Origin: Polyangium mundeleinium
Lineage (GTDB): Bacteria; Myxococcota_A; Polyangia; Polyangiales; Polyangiaceae
Length of the DNA stretch: 64,000 nucleotides
Reading direction: 5' to 3'
Assembly: GCF_028369105.1 (NCBI RefSeq)
Contig: NZ_JAQNDO010000001.1
Coordinates: 12,370,501 to 12,434,500 of the forward strand
Within the stretch, counting starts at the first letter, position 1, and each line of letters opens with the position of its first letter. The translations under genes were made by a program, and so were the position numbers. Below are positions 1 through 8,222 of the stretch, one piece after another. The notes under the pieces are model-generated. The model searched no databases. It saw nothing but the letters and a program-made list of their open reading frames with translations, and was not told the DNA's origin.

Positions 1-1
1 G

Positions 2-391
2 GGCGAATACGCGTACGCGGCGAGCCTGTCGGGCACGATGGGCTGGGGCAAGATGGGCGAGACGTCGACCCACGAGACGATGATCGAGCGATACGAGGCG
101 CACGGCCATCGCGCGACGGTGCTCTACCTGGATTCGGGCGGCGGGGACGCGGCGCTCGGCCAGGCCGAGAACGAGGCCAAGTGCAAGGACACGGACGGCG
201 ACGGGATCAAGGACGACGTGGGGCTCGGCGATAACGCCTGCGAGAATGCGCAGATGCGGGACGTCTTGGTTTCGGTGGGCTACACGCTGCAGTCGGACGT
301 GTACCATTGGTGGGAGGCGGGAGCGTCGCACAACGAGGCGGCGTGGCGGGCGCGGGTGTTCCGGCCGATGGATTTGTTCAAGGGGCTATGA
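2..391 (+). CDS. Secreted esterase-like alpha/beta hydrolase, C-terminal part
   Basis: The frame is open at the left edge of the window, so only the last 129 residues are visible and the start is missing. Near the edge the stretch SLSGTMGW looks like the strand and loop that follow the nucleophile elbow in esterase D/enterochelin-esterase-type hydrolases. Close to the end GASHNEAAW fits the catalytic histidine loop of that family, which is followed by a W-x-x-R helix as here. Between them lies an acidic insertion, DTDGDGIKDD, of the calcium-binding thrombospondin type-3 style that is common in secreted myxobacterial enzymes. The substrate cannot be read from this fragment. The family call is moderate because the catalytic serine lies outside the window. 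Confidence 0.6.
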   Translation, partial: GEYAYAASLSGTMGWGKMGETSTHETMIERYEAHGHRATVLYLDSGGGDAALGQAENEAKCKDTDGDGIKDDVGLGDNACENAQMRDVLVSVGYTLQSDVYHWWEAGASHNEAAWRARVFRPMDLFKGL

Positions 392-397
392 GCAAGG

Positions 398-415
398 CCG
401 GGGACCTCGCCCCGG
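398..415 (+). terminator. Possible weak hairpin terminator after the esterase gene
   Basis: Seven bases after the stop codon, CCGGGG (398-403) pairs with CCCCGG (410-415) across a six-base loop. There is no T-run after it, so it is at best a weak or Rho-assisted terminator. It lies just before the 43-bp tandem array. Confidence 0.25.
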
Positions 416-453
416 GACCGGCGAGGTGCTCCAAAATGGAGCGGGAACGCCCC

Positions 454-754
454 AAAGACAGATCCGGTCGGTCGGGTTCGGTCATGGGGAGGCCCCATCA
501 ACAGGTCCGGGCGGCCGGGTTCGGTCATGGGGACGCCCCATCGACAGGTCCGGTCGGTTGGGGGCGGTCATGGGGACGCCCCATCGACAGGTCCGGTCGG
601 TCGGGGTGGTCTTTAGGGATGCCCCATCGACAGGTCCGGTCGGTCGGGGTGGTCTTTGGGGACGCCCCATAACAAGGTCCGGACGACCGGGATTGTCTTT
701 GGGGAGGCCCCCAAAGGAAACGTGGGCGACCCGCAGGGTCTTTGGGGAGTCCCC
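454..754. repeat. 43-bp tandem repeat array, seven units
   Basis: Seven consecutive units of exactly 43 bp run 454-496, 497-539, 540-582, 583-625, 626-668, 669-711 and 712-754. Each carries a core like GGTCCGGTCGGTCGGG followed by GGGGACGCCCC at the unit end. The unit junction forms a short hairpin: ATGGGG with CCCCAT in the early units and TTTGGGG with CCCCAAA at 699-715, so both arms have changed together. The array fills almost the whole gap between the esterase gene and the convergent TPR gene. No spacers or open frame of its own are evident. The outer units are the most divergent. It holds no recognisable gene. Confidence 0.85.
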
Positions 755-794
755 ATGGCGGCAGGGGGGAATCGCGTCCCTGGACGTCCCCCGC

Positions 795-1655
795 TCAATG
801 CTTCAGCGAAATGTCCGCGAGCTCCATCCGCGCGTCGTTCAGGAACGGGCTGTCCGGGAAGCGGCGGATGAAGGCGCGCAGCGTGGTCTTCGCGTCGTTC
901 CAGGCCTGGATGTCGACCAGGCACTCGCAGAGCAGGAACATCGCGTCGTCGGTGATCTCCTTGTCCGCCGAGGCCTCGGAGAGCTGCATCAACATCGGGA
1001 TCGCGTCGCGTTGCCGGTTCAGCTTGCGGTAGGCGCGCGCGAGGTTCAGCCGCGCCGAGGGCGTGTGCGCCGCGTTCTCCTTCATCCGGATCGCGTCCTC
1101 GAACGCGACGGCCGCCTCGTGCCAGCGGCCCGTGCGCAGGTGGTCGAGCCCGAGCTGGTAGCTCTTGATGCCGAGCTCCGCCCGCGCCGTGTCCACCGCG
1201 TCCGTGAAGAAGGCGAGCTCCGCCCGCGAGAGCGGCTCCTTCCGGAGCGCCTCGAAGCCGTCGATGATCTCCTGTCGCCTGCCCGCTCGTACGAGCTCGT
1301 AGAACGCAGCCGCCGCCGACTCCGCCCGCGTCCGGTCGTCCGCGCGCCGCTGCATCTCCTTCACATCGGTCTCGAGCTTCGTGATCTTGTCCTTCGCCTG
1401 CTTGGTCTCGGCCTGCACCGAGTCGATGCGCGCATCCCAGGCGAGCTTGACCACGCCGATCACGACCAAGACGAAGAGCAAGTTGGCGCTGGCGCTGTTC
1501 CAGAACGCCCGCCGCTCGAAGCCGAGCTGACGCTTGGAGATCGTCTTGAGGTCGGCCGCCAAGGCGTTCGTCAGGTTGTTCGTCTTGATGATGAGCCCGC
1601 GGGACTCGACGATCTCGCGCTTGATCTCCCGTAACTCGTCGTCGAATTGATCCAT
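795..1655 (-). CDS. Membrane-anchored coiled-coil/TPR-like protein
   Basis: The protein has 286 residues. The start chosen is the ATG giving MDQFDDELREIK; an earlier in-frame ATG would add 28 low-complexity residues and run into the efp promoter region. After about 45 residues predicted to be helical there is one hydrophobic segment (SANLLFVLVVIGVVKLAW), then a charged coiled coil (KQAKDKITKLETDVKEMQRR). A C-terminal half with helical repeats follows, including LDHLRTGRWHEAAVAFEDAI and a BamD-like LRAFIRRFPDSPF. This architecture suits an inner-membrane protein with a periplasmic repeat domain that binds partners, but no specific function is recognised. It is divergent from efp, with about 100 bp between the starts that must hold both promoters. 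Confidence 0.75.
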   Translation of the reverse strand: MDQFDDELREIKREIVESRGLIIKTNNLTNALAADLKTISKRQLGFERRAFWNSASANLLFVLVVIGVVKLAWDARIDSVQAETKQAKDKITKLETDVKEMQRRADDRTRAESAAAAFYELVRAGRRQEIIDGFEALRKEPLSRAELAFFTDAVDTARAELGIKSYQLGLDHLRTGRWHEAAVAFEDAIRMKENAAHTPSARLNLARAYRKLNRQRDAIPMLMQLSEASADKEITDDAMFLLCECLVDIQAWNDAKTTLRAFIRRFPDSPFLNDARMELADISLKH

Positions 1656-1759
1656 GATCTTGCGTAGGCAGGGTGGGGTAGTCGCCTCGCCCCTTGTGCG
1701 CCACCCCCTTGCCTGTGCTAAGGGGGGCGCCCAAGTCAAGCTACCAGGAAGCGCCCCGC

Positions 1760-2326
1760 ATGGACACGAGCGACATCCGTAAAGGCCTCAAGATGATGCT
1801 CGATGGGAGCAAGGACCCCTTCTCCGTCATCGAGTTCCAGTTCGTTAAGCCTGGCAAAGGTCAGGCCTTCACCCGGGTGAAGCTGAAGAACATGGCAAAC
1901 GGCAACGTGCTGGAGCGGACGTTCAAGTCCGGCGAGAAGCTCGAGCCGGCGAACGTCGAGACGCGCACGTACCAGTACATCTACCCGGAAGGCTCCGACT
2001 TCGTGTTCATGGACCAGAACACGGGCGAGCAGATCAACGTCCCCGGCGACAAGATCGGCGAGGATGCCCAGTGGCTGTCCGACGGCATGAACGTCGACGT
2101 CACGCTCTTCAACGAGCAGCCGATCGGCATCGAAATTCCGCCGAGCGTCGTCCTCCAGATCACGACCTGCGAGCCGGGCGTGAAGGGCGACACCGCGAGC
2201 GGCGCCACGAAGCCCGCCACGCTCTCGACCGGCGCGATCATCAACGTCCCGCTCTTCGTCAAGGAAGGCGAGTGGGTCAAGGTCGACACGGAGGGCGGCA
2301 AGTACCTCGAGCGCGTGAACCGCTGA
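1760..2326 (+). CDS. efp: Translation elongation factor P
   Basis: EF-P enters the ribosomal E site and rescues ribosomes stalled at polyproline stretches. The 188-residue length is normal for the family, and the three beta-barrel domains run through the whole protein. The modified loop is KPGKGQAF, with lysine 33 at its tip. This is the lysine-type loop that EpmA beta-lysylates in many bacteria; no epm gene lies in the window. The ATG at 1760 (MDTSDIRKG) is chosen over an upstream in-frame ATG at 1694 because the latter would add a non-family leader. The stop codon sits inside an exact 16-bp tandem duplication. Polyproline-rich proteins are frequent in this window (mutL linker, anti-sigma linker), so EF-P dependence is plausible here. 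Confidence 0.95.
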   Translation: MDTSDIRKGLKMMLDGSKDPFSVIEFQFVKPGKGQAFTRVKLKNMANGNVLERTFKSGEKLEPANVETRTYQYIYPEGSDFVFMDQNTGEQINVPGDKIGEDAQWLSDGMNVDVTLFNEQPIGIEIPPSVVLQITTCEPGVKGDTASGATKPATLSTGAIINVPLFVKEGEWVKVDTEGGKYLERVNR

Positions 2327-2340
2327 GCGCGTGAACCGCT
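2309..2340 (+). repeat. Exact 16-bp tandem duplication at the efp stop codon
   Basis: The sequence GAGCGCGTGAACCGCT occurs at 2309-2324 and again immediately at 2325-2340. The first copy encodes the C-terminal residues ERVNR of EF-P and its junction with the second forms the TGA stop; the second copy is untranslated. Confidence 0.9.
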
Positions 2341-2408
2341 AAGAACGTCCTTCCCCGCGGAAGAGACCGGTCTTTCGACAGAGCTACCGCACCGTCGTCG
2401 TTCGTGCT

Positions 2409-2690
2409 TTGATCGTACGAGCGACGTGGATCCGTGAGGCGGTGGCTTTGTCGAAAGCACTCCCCAAGTTCAGCCAGCTCCTCGAAGGCGTGGACTTCTA
2501 CAAGGAAGCCCAGAAGGTCGTCTTCACGTCGGTCTACCACCTGAAGCGCGGCTACTGCTGCCACTCGAAGTGCCGGCACTGCCCTTACGGGCTCGGCGTG
2601 GCGCAGAAGGTCTCGGTGGAGATCCAGGGCCTCGAGTGCCTCGTGTGCACGCCCGAGGGCTCTGCGGACAAGGGAGAAACCAAACCGTAG
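2409..2690 (+). CDS. Small cysteine-rich protein, DUF5522-like
   Basis: The product has up to 93 residues and its centre carries YHLKRGYCCHSKCRHCPYG, matching the signature of the DUF5522 family of small proteins with CC-x3-C-x2-C. Four clustered cysteines suggest a metal or Fe-S site, but the family function is unknown to me. The longest frame starts at TTG 2409. A TTG at 2448 (giving MSKALPKF), with GTGAGG a few bases upstream, is at least as likely because family similarity begins just after it. It lies downstream of efp on the same strand, about 80 bp away. Confidence 0.75.
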   Translation: MIVRATWIREAVALSKALPKFSQLLEGVDFYKEAQKVVFTSVYHLKRGYCCHSKCRHCPYGLGVAQKVSVEIQGLECLVCTPEGSADKGETKP

Positions 2691-2951
2691 GTCCGCGTTT
2701 TTCGGGTTTCACGCCCCGAACGCGACGCGCCGCACCGCGGTTTGGGCCTGTTGCAACGCTTCGTCCCCCGAAAAACAGCGAATTCAGGCGACATCTGCTT
2801 CGCTCCCACCACGAGTTCGGCTATAGGCGAACCAGTGGCGCACGCTCGGGTCGTCTGCCGACCACGCGTTTGCCAGGCCCGCACTCGCGGCCAACCCCAG
2901 GTCTCTCGTGACCCGGCGACATCCGTTGTCGGTGAAGTAGGAGCTTTTCGG

Positions 2952-3977
<1,026 letters not shown>

Positions 3978-4008
3978 TTCGTCGGGATAACCCGCTCTGA
4001 TCAGATCG

Positions 4009-4052
4009 TCGGCCTCCGGACGCCTCGTGTGTTCGGAGGCCGATGCGTTTTT
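4009..4052 (+). terminator. Rho-independent terminator after the Gly-rich lipoprotein gene
   Basis: TCGGCCTCCG (4009-4018) pairs perfectly with CGGAGGCCGA (4034-4043), a 10-bp GC-rich stem, followed by TGCGTTTTT. It separates the lipoprotein gene from the radical SAM operon that begins at 4094. Confidence 0.85.
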
Positions 4053-4093
4053 CCAGCCGCACGAACGGGTCGGCGCTCTAGGCTGCCGTCGTG

Positions 4094-5104
4094 ATGACGC
4101 TCCGCGCGGGGGTGCTCGCCGTCGTGCTCGGGCTCGCCTCCGTGGCCTCCGCCGAGCCAGTCGCACCGGACGGGCGCGCGAGGGCCAAGGCCGCGTACGA
4201 GCAAGCCGAACGAGCGGCCGCCGAGCTCAGGTTCGGCGAGGCGCTCGCGGGGTACGAGGCGGTCCTGTCGATCGATCCCTCCGCGCCATTCGCCAGGATG
4301 GCCCGCACACGCGCCGCCGATCTTCGTGCCCACGCCGAAGGGGACTTCGCGCCCCTCGCGCGCCTCGAAGCCGTGCGCAGGACGCCGAGCCCGGACCGCG
4401 CCACGATCGAGGCGCTCGCGCGTGACGCCGCGACCTTCCCGGCCGGCCGCGTGCGCGCCGAGGCACGTCTCATCGTGGCCGAGGCGTTCTGGCACCGCTT
4501 CGAAGAACCGAGCCGAGCCGCAGCCGCGTTCGACGAGGCGATCGAGGATCCCGCGGCCGACAAGCTCACGCGCGCGCTCGCGCTGAACGAGCTCGCGGCG
4601 CTCGAGCGCGAACGGGGCGATCTCGCGGCCGCCTACCGCGCTGTGTCGCAGTATCCGGACCTCGTTCCGAGCTTGTACGCCGAGATCGGGCGGCTCGTGC
4701 GTCGCGCCAGGATCGCGCGGGTCGCGTCGGGCGTGCTCGGCGCGCTCGGTCTCATCGGCGCCCTGTCGATCGTGCGGCTCTTCCGGAAGCCGGGCCATGA
4801 TCCCGAGGCGATCGTGCGCGCCGTGATCCGCCCATCGTCCATGGCCTTCGCGCTTTACCTCGGGGGCGCGGCGGCGATCCTGGTCCGGCATCACGGCGAG
4901 GGCGACGTGCGGCCGTTCTTGTGGCTCGGGTTCGGCGTGCTCGGCGTGGACATCGTGGCGCGGGCGTGGCGGCTCGGGTCGCGTGACGGGCGCACGGCCG
5001 CGCGGATCGGTCGCGCGGTCGTGTGCATGATCGGCGTGCTCGCCGCGGCGTTCCTGTCGCTCGAAGCCGCAAATGCGGGCTACCTGGAGAGCTTCGGGCT
5101 GTGA
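4094..5104 (+). CDS. Exported TPR-type membrane protein, first gene of the radical SAM operon
   Basis: The protein has 336 residues. MTLRAGVLAVVLGLASVASAEP is a signal peptide with an ASA-E cleavage site. Alpha-helical repeats follow (YEQAERAAAELRFGEALAGYEAVL, then a second cluster around WHRFEEPSRAAAAFDEAI), then about four hydrophobic segments in the last 130 residues. A GTG at 4091 directly before the ATG is an alternative start. The stop overlaps the next start by four bases, so translation of the two is coupled. No enzymatic motif is seen. As the first gene of the radical SAM operon it may be a periplasmic scaffold or transporter partner; that is inference from position only. Confidence 0.8.
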   Translation: MTLRAGVLAVVLGLASVASAEPVAPDGRARAKAAYEQAERAAAELRFGEALAGYEAVLSIDPSAPFARMARTRAADLRAHAEGDFAPLARLEAVRRTPSPDRATIEALARDAATFPAGRVRAEARLIVAEAFWHRFEEPSRAAAAFDEAIEDPAADKLTRALALNELAALERERGDLAAAYRAVSQYPDLVPSLYAEIGRLVRRARIARVASGVLGALGLIGALSIVRLFRKPGHDPEAIVRAVIRPSSMAFALYLGGAAAILVRHHGEGDVRPFLWLGFGVLGVDIVARAWRLGSRDGRTAARIGRAVVCMIGVLAAAFLSLEAANAGYLESFGL

Positions 5105-5397
5105 GAAACGAGCAGGACGACAGGGACGAGGCGCGCCGTGATCCGGAGGGCGCCGTGGAGATCGGGCCGGGGCCGATCGCGGCGGACGAGATCCTCGTGG
5201 TGCGCAGGGGCCCGGGGGCGAACTGCTCGTCGGTGGGGAGCGCGCTCGATCTCTTGTTCCTCTCGGCCGTGGCCGCGGGCGTCGTGATGGCGGGGATCGC
5301 GGCGGCGTTCGGGGGCGGCGCGGAGGAGCGCAAGGACAAGGGACGCGGCGAGCGCGACGGAAAGCGCGACGAGGGAGGCGATGCGGGCGCGCGTTGA
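5101..5397 (+). CDS. 98-residue single-TM peptide next to a radical SAM enzyme (candidate precursor or partner)
   Basis: The GTG at 5101 overlaps the stop of the preceding gene (GTGA). The product has a charged N-terminus, a central motif RRGPGANCSSVGSALD with its only cysteine at residue 42, one hydrophobic segment (about 51-70), a GGG hinge and a very charged Lys/Arg/Asp/Glu tail. Its 3' end overlaps the start of the radical SAM/SPASM gene by 17 bases. Small peptides coded directly before SPASM enzymes are often the modified substrate, so this is a candidate precursor. A membrane-tethered helper is the alternative. I do not recognise a named family. Confidence 0.7.
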   Translation: MRNEQDDRDEARRDPEGAVEIGPGPIAADEILVVRRGPGANCSSVGSALDLLFLSAVAAGVVMAGIAAAFGGGAEERKDKGRGERDGKRDEGGDAGAR

Positions 5398-6571
5398 ACC
5401 GTTCGGCGCGTGGGTGCGGCTCGACGACGGCACGCTCGTGGCGATCGATCGCGGCGCGGCCGAGCGGCTCGGGCTCGCGGGCGGCGCGGTCTGGCAAGAC
5501 GCGGAGACGACGCGCCGAGCGAGGCCCCTCGAAGCGCACGTGGCGGTCACGTCGCGATGCGGGGCCGGATGCAAGGGGTGTTACCTCGACGCGCGACCCG
5601 ACGGCGAGAGCCCGCCGTTCGAGGTGATCACGGCGCGGCTCTCGGCGCTCGCGACGGCGGGCGTGTTCACGGTGGCGTTCGGGGGCGGCGAGCCGCTCGC
5701 GAGGCCCGATCTCGGCGAGCTCGGCCACGCCGCGCGGTGCCTCGGGCTCGTCCCCGTGCTCACCACGAGCGGCATCGGCATGACGAGCGAGCGGGCGCAG
5801 GAGCTTTCGAGCTTCGCGCAGGTGAACGTGAGCTACGACGGCGAGGGCGCGGCGTACGGCGAGGTGCGCGGCTGGGAAGGCGCGCGGGTCGCGGAGCGGG
5901 CGATGCGGCTGCTCGCGGAGGCAGGCGTGCCGTTCGGGATCAACGTGGTGCTCACGCGCAAGACGTTCGACACGCTCCCCGAGACGGCACGGCGGGCGGC
6001 GTCGCTCGGCGCGCGCGAGCTTCAACTGCTGCGGTACAAACCCGCTGGACGCGCGGCAGACGTCTCGTACCTGGCGACGCGGCTCTCGCCGGCGCAGGTC
6101 GACGCGCTCGGGCCCACGCTCGAAGCGCTCTTCGCCGCGACGAACCTTGCGATCCGTGTCGACTGCTCGCTCGTGCCGCTGCTCTCGGGCCACGTGCGGG
6201 ACGCGGCGGCGCTCGCGCGGTTCGGCGTGCTCGGCTGCGAGGCGGGGCGTTACCTCGCTGCCGTGCGGATCGACGGAGCGCTCGCGCCGTGCAGCTTCGC
6301 GCCGGCCGCAGACGCACGGGCCGAGGACGCGTGGCAAGGCCGCGCGCGCGCGGCGTGGACAACGGACATGACGCTCGAAGCCTGGCGCGCGCCGCACGAC
6401 GCCGAGCCTTGCCGGTCCTGCGCGATCCGCTCGGTGTGCCGGGGCGGATGCCGTGTCGTCGCGACACACCTCGACGGCGCGCTCGGCCCGGATCCAGAGT
6501 GCCCGCGTGTCCGCGCCCATCACGCGCGAGCGCAAAGCGCAGAGGAGCGCACGCGTGCCGGCGACGCGTAG
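5381..6571 (+). CDS. Radical SAM/SPASM domain enzyme, probable peptide-modifying
   Basis: The enzyme has 396 residues. Cys60, Cys64 and Cys67 form the CX3CX2C motif (CGAGCKGCY) that binds the [4Fe-4S] cluster cleaving S-adenosylmethionine, and FGGGEPL (100-106) is the SAM-binding GGE loop. The C-terminal SPASM domain is complete: Cys286, Cys304, Cys344, Cys347, Cys353, Cys357 and Cys374, in the spacing that ligates two auxiliary clusters. SPASM enzymes typically act on ribosomal peptides, forming thioether or C-C crosslinks or epimers. The first 50 residues (VEPFGAWVRLDDGTLV...) form an extra small domain that could bind a leader peptide. GAGGGAGG just before the ATG is a strong ribosome site. 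It lies between a 98-residue peptide gene and two small membrane proteins, overlapping both neighbours. Confidence 0.92.
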   Translation: MRARVEPFGAWVRLDDGTLVAIDRGAAERLGLAGGAVWQDAETTRRARPLEAHVAVTSRCGAGCKGCYLDARPDGESPPFEVITARLSALATAGVFTVAFGGGEPLARPDLGELGHAARCLGLVPVLTTSGIGMTSERAQELSSFAQVNVSYDGEGAAYGEVRGWEGARVAERAMRLLAEAGVPFGINVVLTRKTFDTLPETARRAASLGARELQLLRYKPAGRAADVSYLATRLSPAQVDALGPTLEALFAATNLAIRVDCSLVPLLSGHVRDAAALARFGVLGCEAGRYLAAVRIDGALAPCSFAPAADARAEDAWQGRARAAWTTDMTLEAWRAPHDAEPCRSCAIRSVCRGGCRVVATHLDGALGPDPECPRVRAHHARAQSAEERTRAGDA

Positions 6572-6863
6572 ACGACGCTTCGTGGCGCTCGCGTTCGGCT
6601 TCGCGGGGGCGGCGCTCGCCTACGTCGTGCTTCGGCTGATCGAGTCCGTGTGGTTCCCCGAGCCCGACCCGGCGATCGTCGTCTGGTCGGATCGCAGCCG
6701 CTTCGTGTGGCGCGCGCTCCTCGCGGCGTATACCGGCGGCGCGGCGGTCTTCGGCGGCCACGCGCTCGCCTCCCGATCGATCGAGGCCGCCGCCGTCTGG
6801 CTCGGGCGCATCGCCTTCGCCGCCGCGATCGCGCTGGCCCTCCAGGGAGCGCTCGTCCCGTGA
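6555..6863 (+). CDS. Small membrane protein of the radical SAM operon
   Basis: The GTG at 6555 is chosen because GAGGAG lies about eight bases upstream and the frame before it is covered by the radical SAM gene, with which it overlaps by 17 bases. The 102-residue product starts with a basic patch (ATRRRRF) and has three hydrophobic segments (FVALAFGFAGAALAYVVL, LLAAYTGGAAVFGG, IAFAAAIALALQGALV). The topology suggests an inner-membrane protein. No family is recognised. Its stop overlaps the start of the next gene (GTGA). Confidence 0.7.
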   Translation: MPATRRRRFVALAFGFAGAALAYVVLRLIESVWFPEPDPAIVVWSDRSRFVWRALLAAYTGGAAVFGGHALASRSIEAAAVWLGRIAFAAAIALALQGALVP

Positions 6864-7327
6864 CGTCCGAGCTCCTCCGCCGCGTCGCGCTCGTCCACGG
6901 CGTCCTCGCCTGGATCTCGACCCTCGCCCTCGTCGCGCTCGCCGTCGCCCTCGTACGCCTCCGCAAGGACGCTCCCCTCGCGCGCTGGATCCGCCTCGCG
7001 TCCGCGGCGACGACCTCCCTCGTCGTGGCCTCCTTCGCGACGGGCGTTTGGCTCGATCTCCCGTACCGCGTCCACCTCCGCCAGCGCCTCTTCCTCGCCT
7101 CGCGCGCGCTCGGCTGGCTCTTCGAGCGCAAGCTGCACCTCTCCTTCGGCGCGCTCGTCTTTGCCTGCCTCGCGCTCCTGGCCCTCCTCGCGACCGACCC
7201 CGAGTGCCACGACGCCCCCTCGCGCGCCCTGCGCCGCGCCTCGCGCCTCGGCTACGTGGCCGCTGCGATCTTCGGGCTCGCCGCGTGCGTGATCGGCACC
7301 CTCGTGGCCATGCGCGCCCGGTTCTGA
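6860..7327 (+). CDS. Four-helix membrane protein, last gene of the radical SAM operon
   Basis: The GTG at 6860 overlaps the previous stop by four bases. The 155-residue product has four hydrophobic segments (about residues 5-30, 45-60, 85-105 and 130-150) with short loops, including GVWLDLPYRVHLRQRLFLAS between the second and third. This is reminiscent of small four-helix haem- or quinone-associated membrane proteins, but no haem-ligand pair can be assigned with confidence. It ends directly against the convergent DUF155 gene with no terminator visible between them. Confidence 0.7.
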   Translation: MTSELLRRVALVHGVLAWISTLALVALAVALVRLRKDAPLARWIRLASAATTSLVVASFATGVWLDLPYRVHLRQRLFLASRALGWLFERKLHLSFGALVFACLALLALLATDPECHDAPSRALRRASRLGYVAAAIFGLAACVIGTLVAMRARF

Positions 7328-8116
7328 TCAGTTCAGCTTCATCAAGCTGAGCAGGATCTCGAACACGATGAGCACGACGATCGAGCCTTCGAGGAAGAGC
7401 ATGCGACGCGTCTGGCTGAACTCGATCAGCGTCCCGAGCGTCTCGCGGATCGTCGACAGCTTGATCTCCAGCGCCTTGTGCCGCTCCTGGATCTCGAGGT
7501 TGTTCCGCAGCTTGTCGTGAAGACGATCGGCGGCCTCGTTCTCCCAGGTGAGCTCGGGTTTGTCGAGAAGCGAGATCGCCGTGATGATCTCGACCTGCGA
7601 AGCCATCGCGGTGCCCACGAACCGCACGAAGTCACGCGTCCTGCCGAGCGGCCGCCCTTGCCGCCCCACCTCGCCGGCCACCGCGCCCACGCGATCCAGG
7701 ATCGCCTGCACGTCCTCGTCGTAGTAGTCGATCGCCACCGACTGCGCGACCACCGTGGCGATGACGTCGAGCGTGGTCGAATCGACGTCCGGCACGACGA
7801 CCCGATCGAAGCGAACCTCGACGGCGGAGCCGGGACGCACCTCGATGAGGAAGCTCTCGCGCAGCGGCGGATGGGGCTCTTGCTGGAGCTTGCTGTTGAA
7901 GGTGTCGACGATGCCCTCGCGCTCGGCGTCGGGGACGTTCACGAACACGATCGCCCCGAAGTCGAAGAGGTAGGCGAGCCGGTCGCCGTCGAGCGACACG
8001 ATGAGCTGCGTCTTCGTCGAGCGCATGCCGCGATCGGGCGGCAACCAGGCCTCGACCTCACGCAGGTTGAAGCGCGACGCGTACGAGTAGGCTTCGACCG
8101 GATAGATGCGGGACAT
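7328..8116 (-). CDS. DUF155 (RMND1/Rmd1-type) membrane-anchored protein
   Basis: The protein has 262 residues from the ATG giving MSRIYPVEAYSYAS. Features of the DUF155 family are LFDFGAIVFVNVP in the first third, VVAQSVAIDYYDEDV in the middle, and a helical region (LHDKLRNNLEIQERHKALEIKLSTI) ending in one transmembrane segment (FLEGSIVVLIVFEILLSLMK) at the extreme C-terminus. Eukaryotic relatives (RMND1) are mitochondrial inner-membrane proteins needed for translation. The bacterial role is not established. The gene is preceded by a 19-bp palindrome that may control it. Confidence 0.85.
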   Translation of the reverse strand: MSRIYPVEAYSYASRFNLREVEAWLPPDRGMRSTKTQLIVSLDGDRLAYLFDFGAIVFVNVPDAEREGIVDTFNSKLQQEPHPPLRESFLIEVRPGSAVEVRFDRVVVPDVDSTTLDVIATVVAQSVAIDYYDEDVQAILDRVGAVAGEVGRQGRPLGRTRDFVRFVGTAMASQVEIITAISLLDKPELTWENEAADRLHDKLRNNLEIQERHKALEIKLSTIRETLGTLIEFSQTRRMLFLEGSIVVLIVFEILLSLMKLN

Positions 8117-8184
8117 GGCGGTTTTCGGGCCCGCGCCGCGCGCGCCCGCCTGCCTCAGTGTCCCCGCCCGAGAGCGCCTGCGCA

Positions 8185-8203
8185 ACGTGCCTCGGAGGCA
8201 CGT
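8185..8203. promoter_or_regulatory. 19-bp perfect palindrome, possible operator or hairpin
   Basis: ACGTGCCTCGGAGGCACGT has two perfect 9-bp arms around one central base. It lies about 70 bp upstream of the DUF155 start and 20 bp after the stop of the preceding minus-strand gene. An outer pair, GAGCGC and GCGCTC, flanks it. It could be a dimeric repressor site or the core of a terminator hairpin, although no T-run follows on either strand. Confidence 0.45.
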
Positions 8204-8222
8204 CCCGAGCGCTCCGGCGTTC

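Noticed and set aside
454-754. CRISPR array
   Set aside because: Units are contiguous, with no unique spacers between repeats, and no cas gene is nearby.
4001-6535. 844-codon antisense open frame
   Set aside because: Arg/Ala/Pro-rich composition typical of shadow frames in high-GC genes; it lies opposite the radical SAM operon, which has real motifs.
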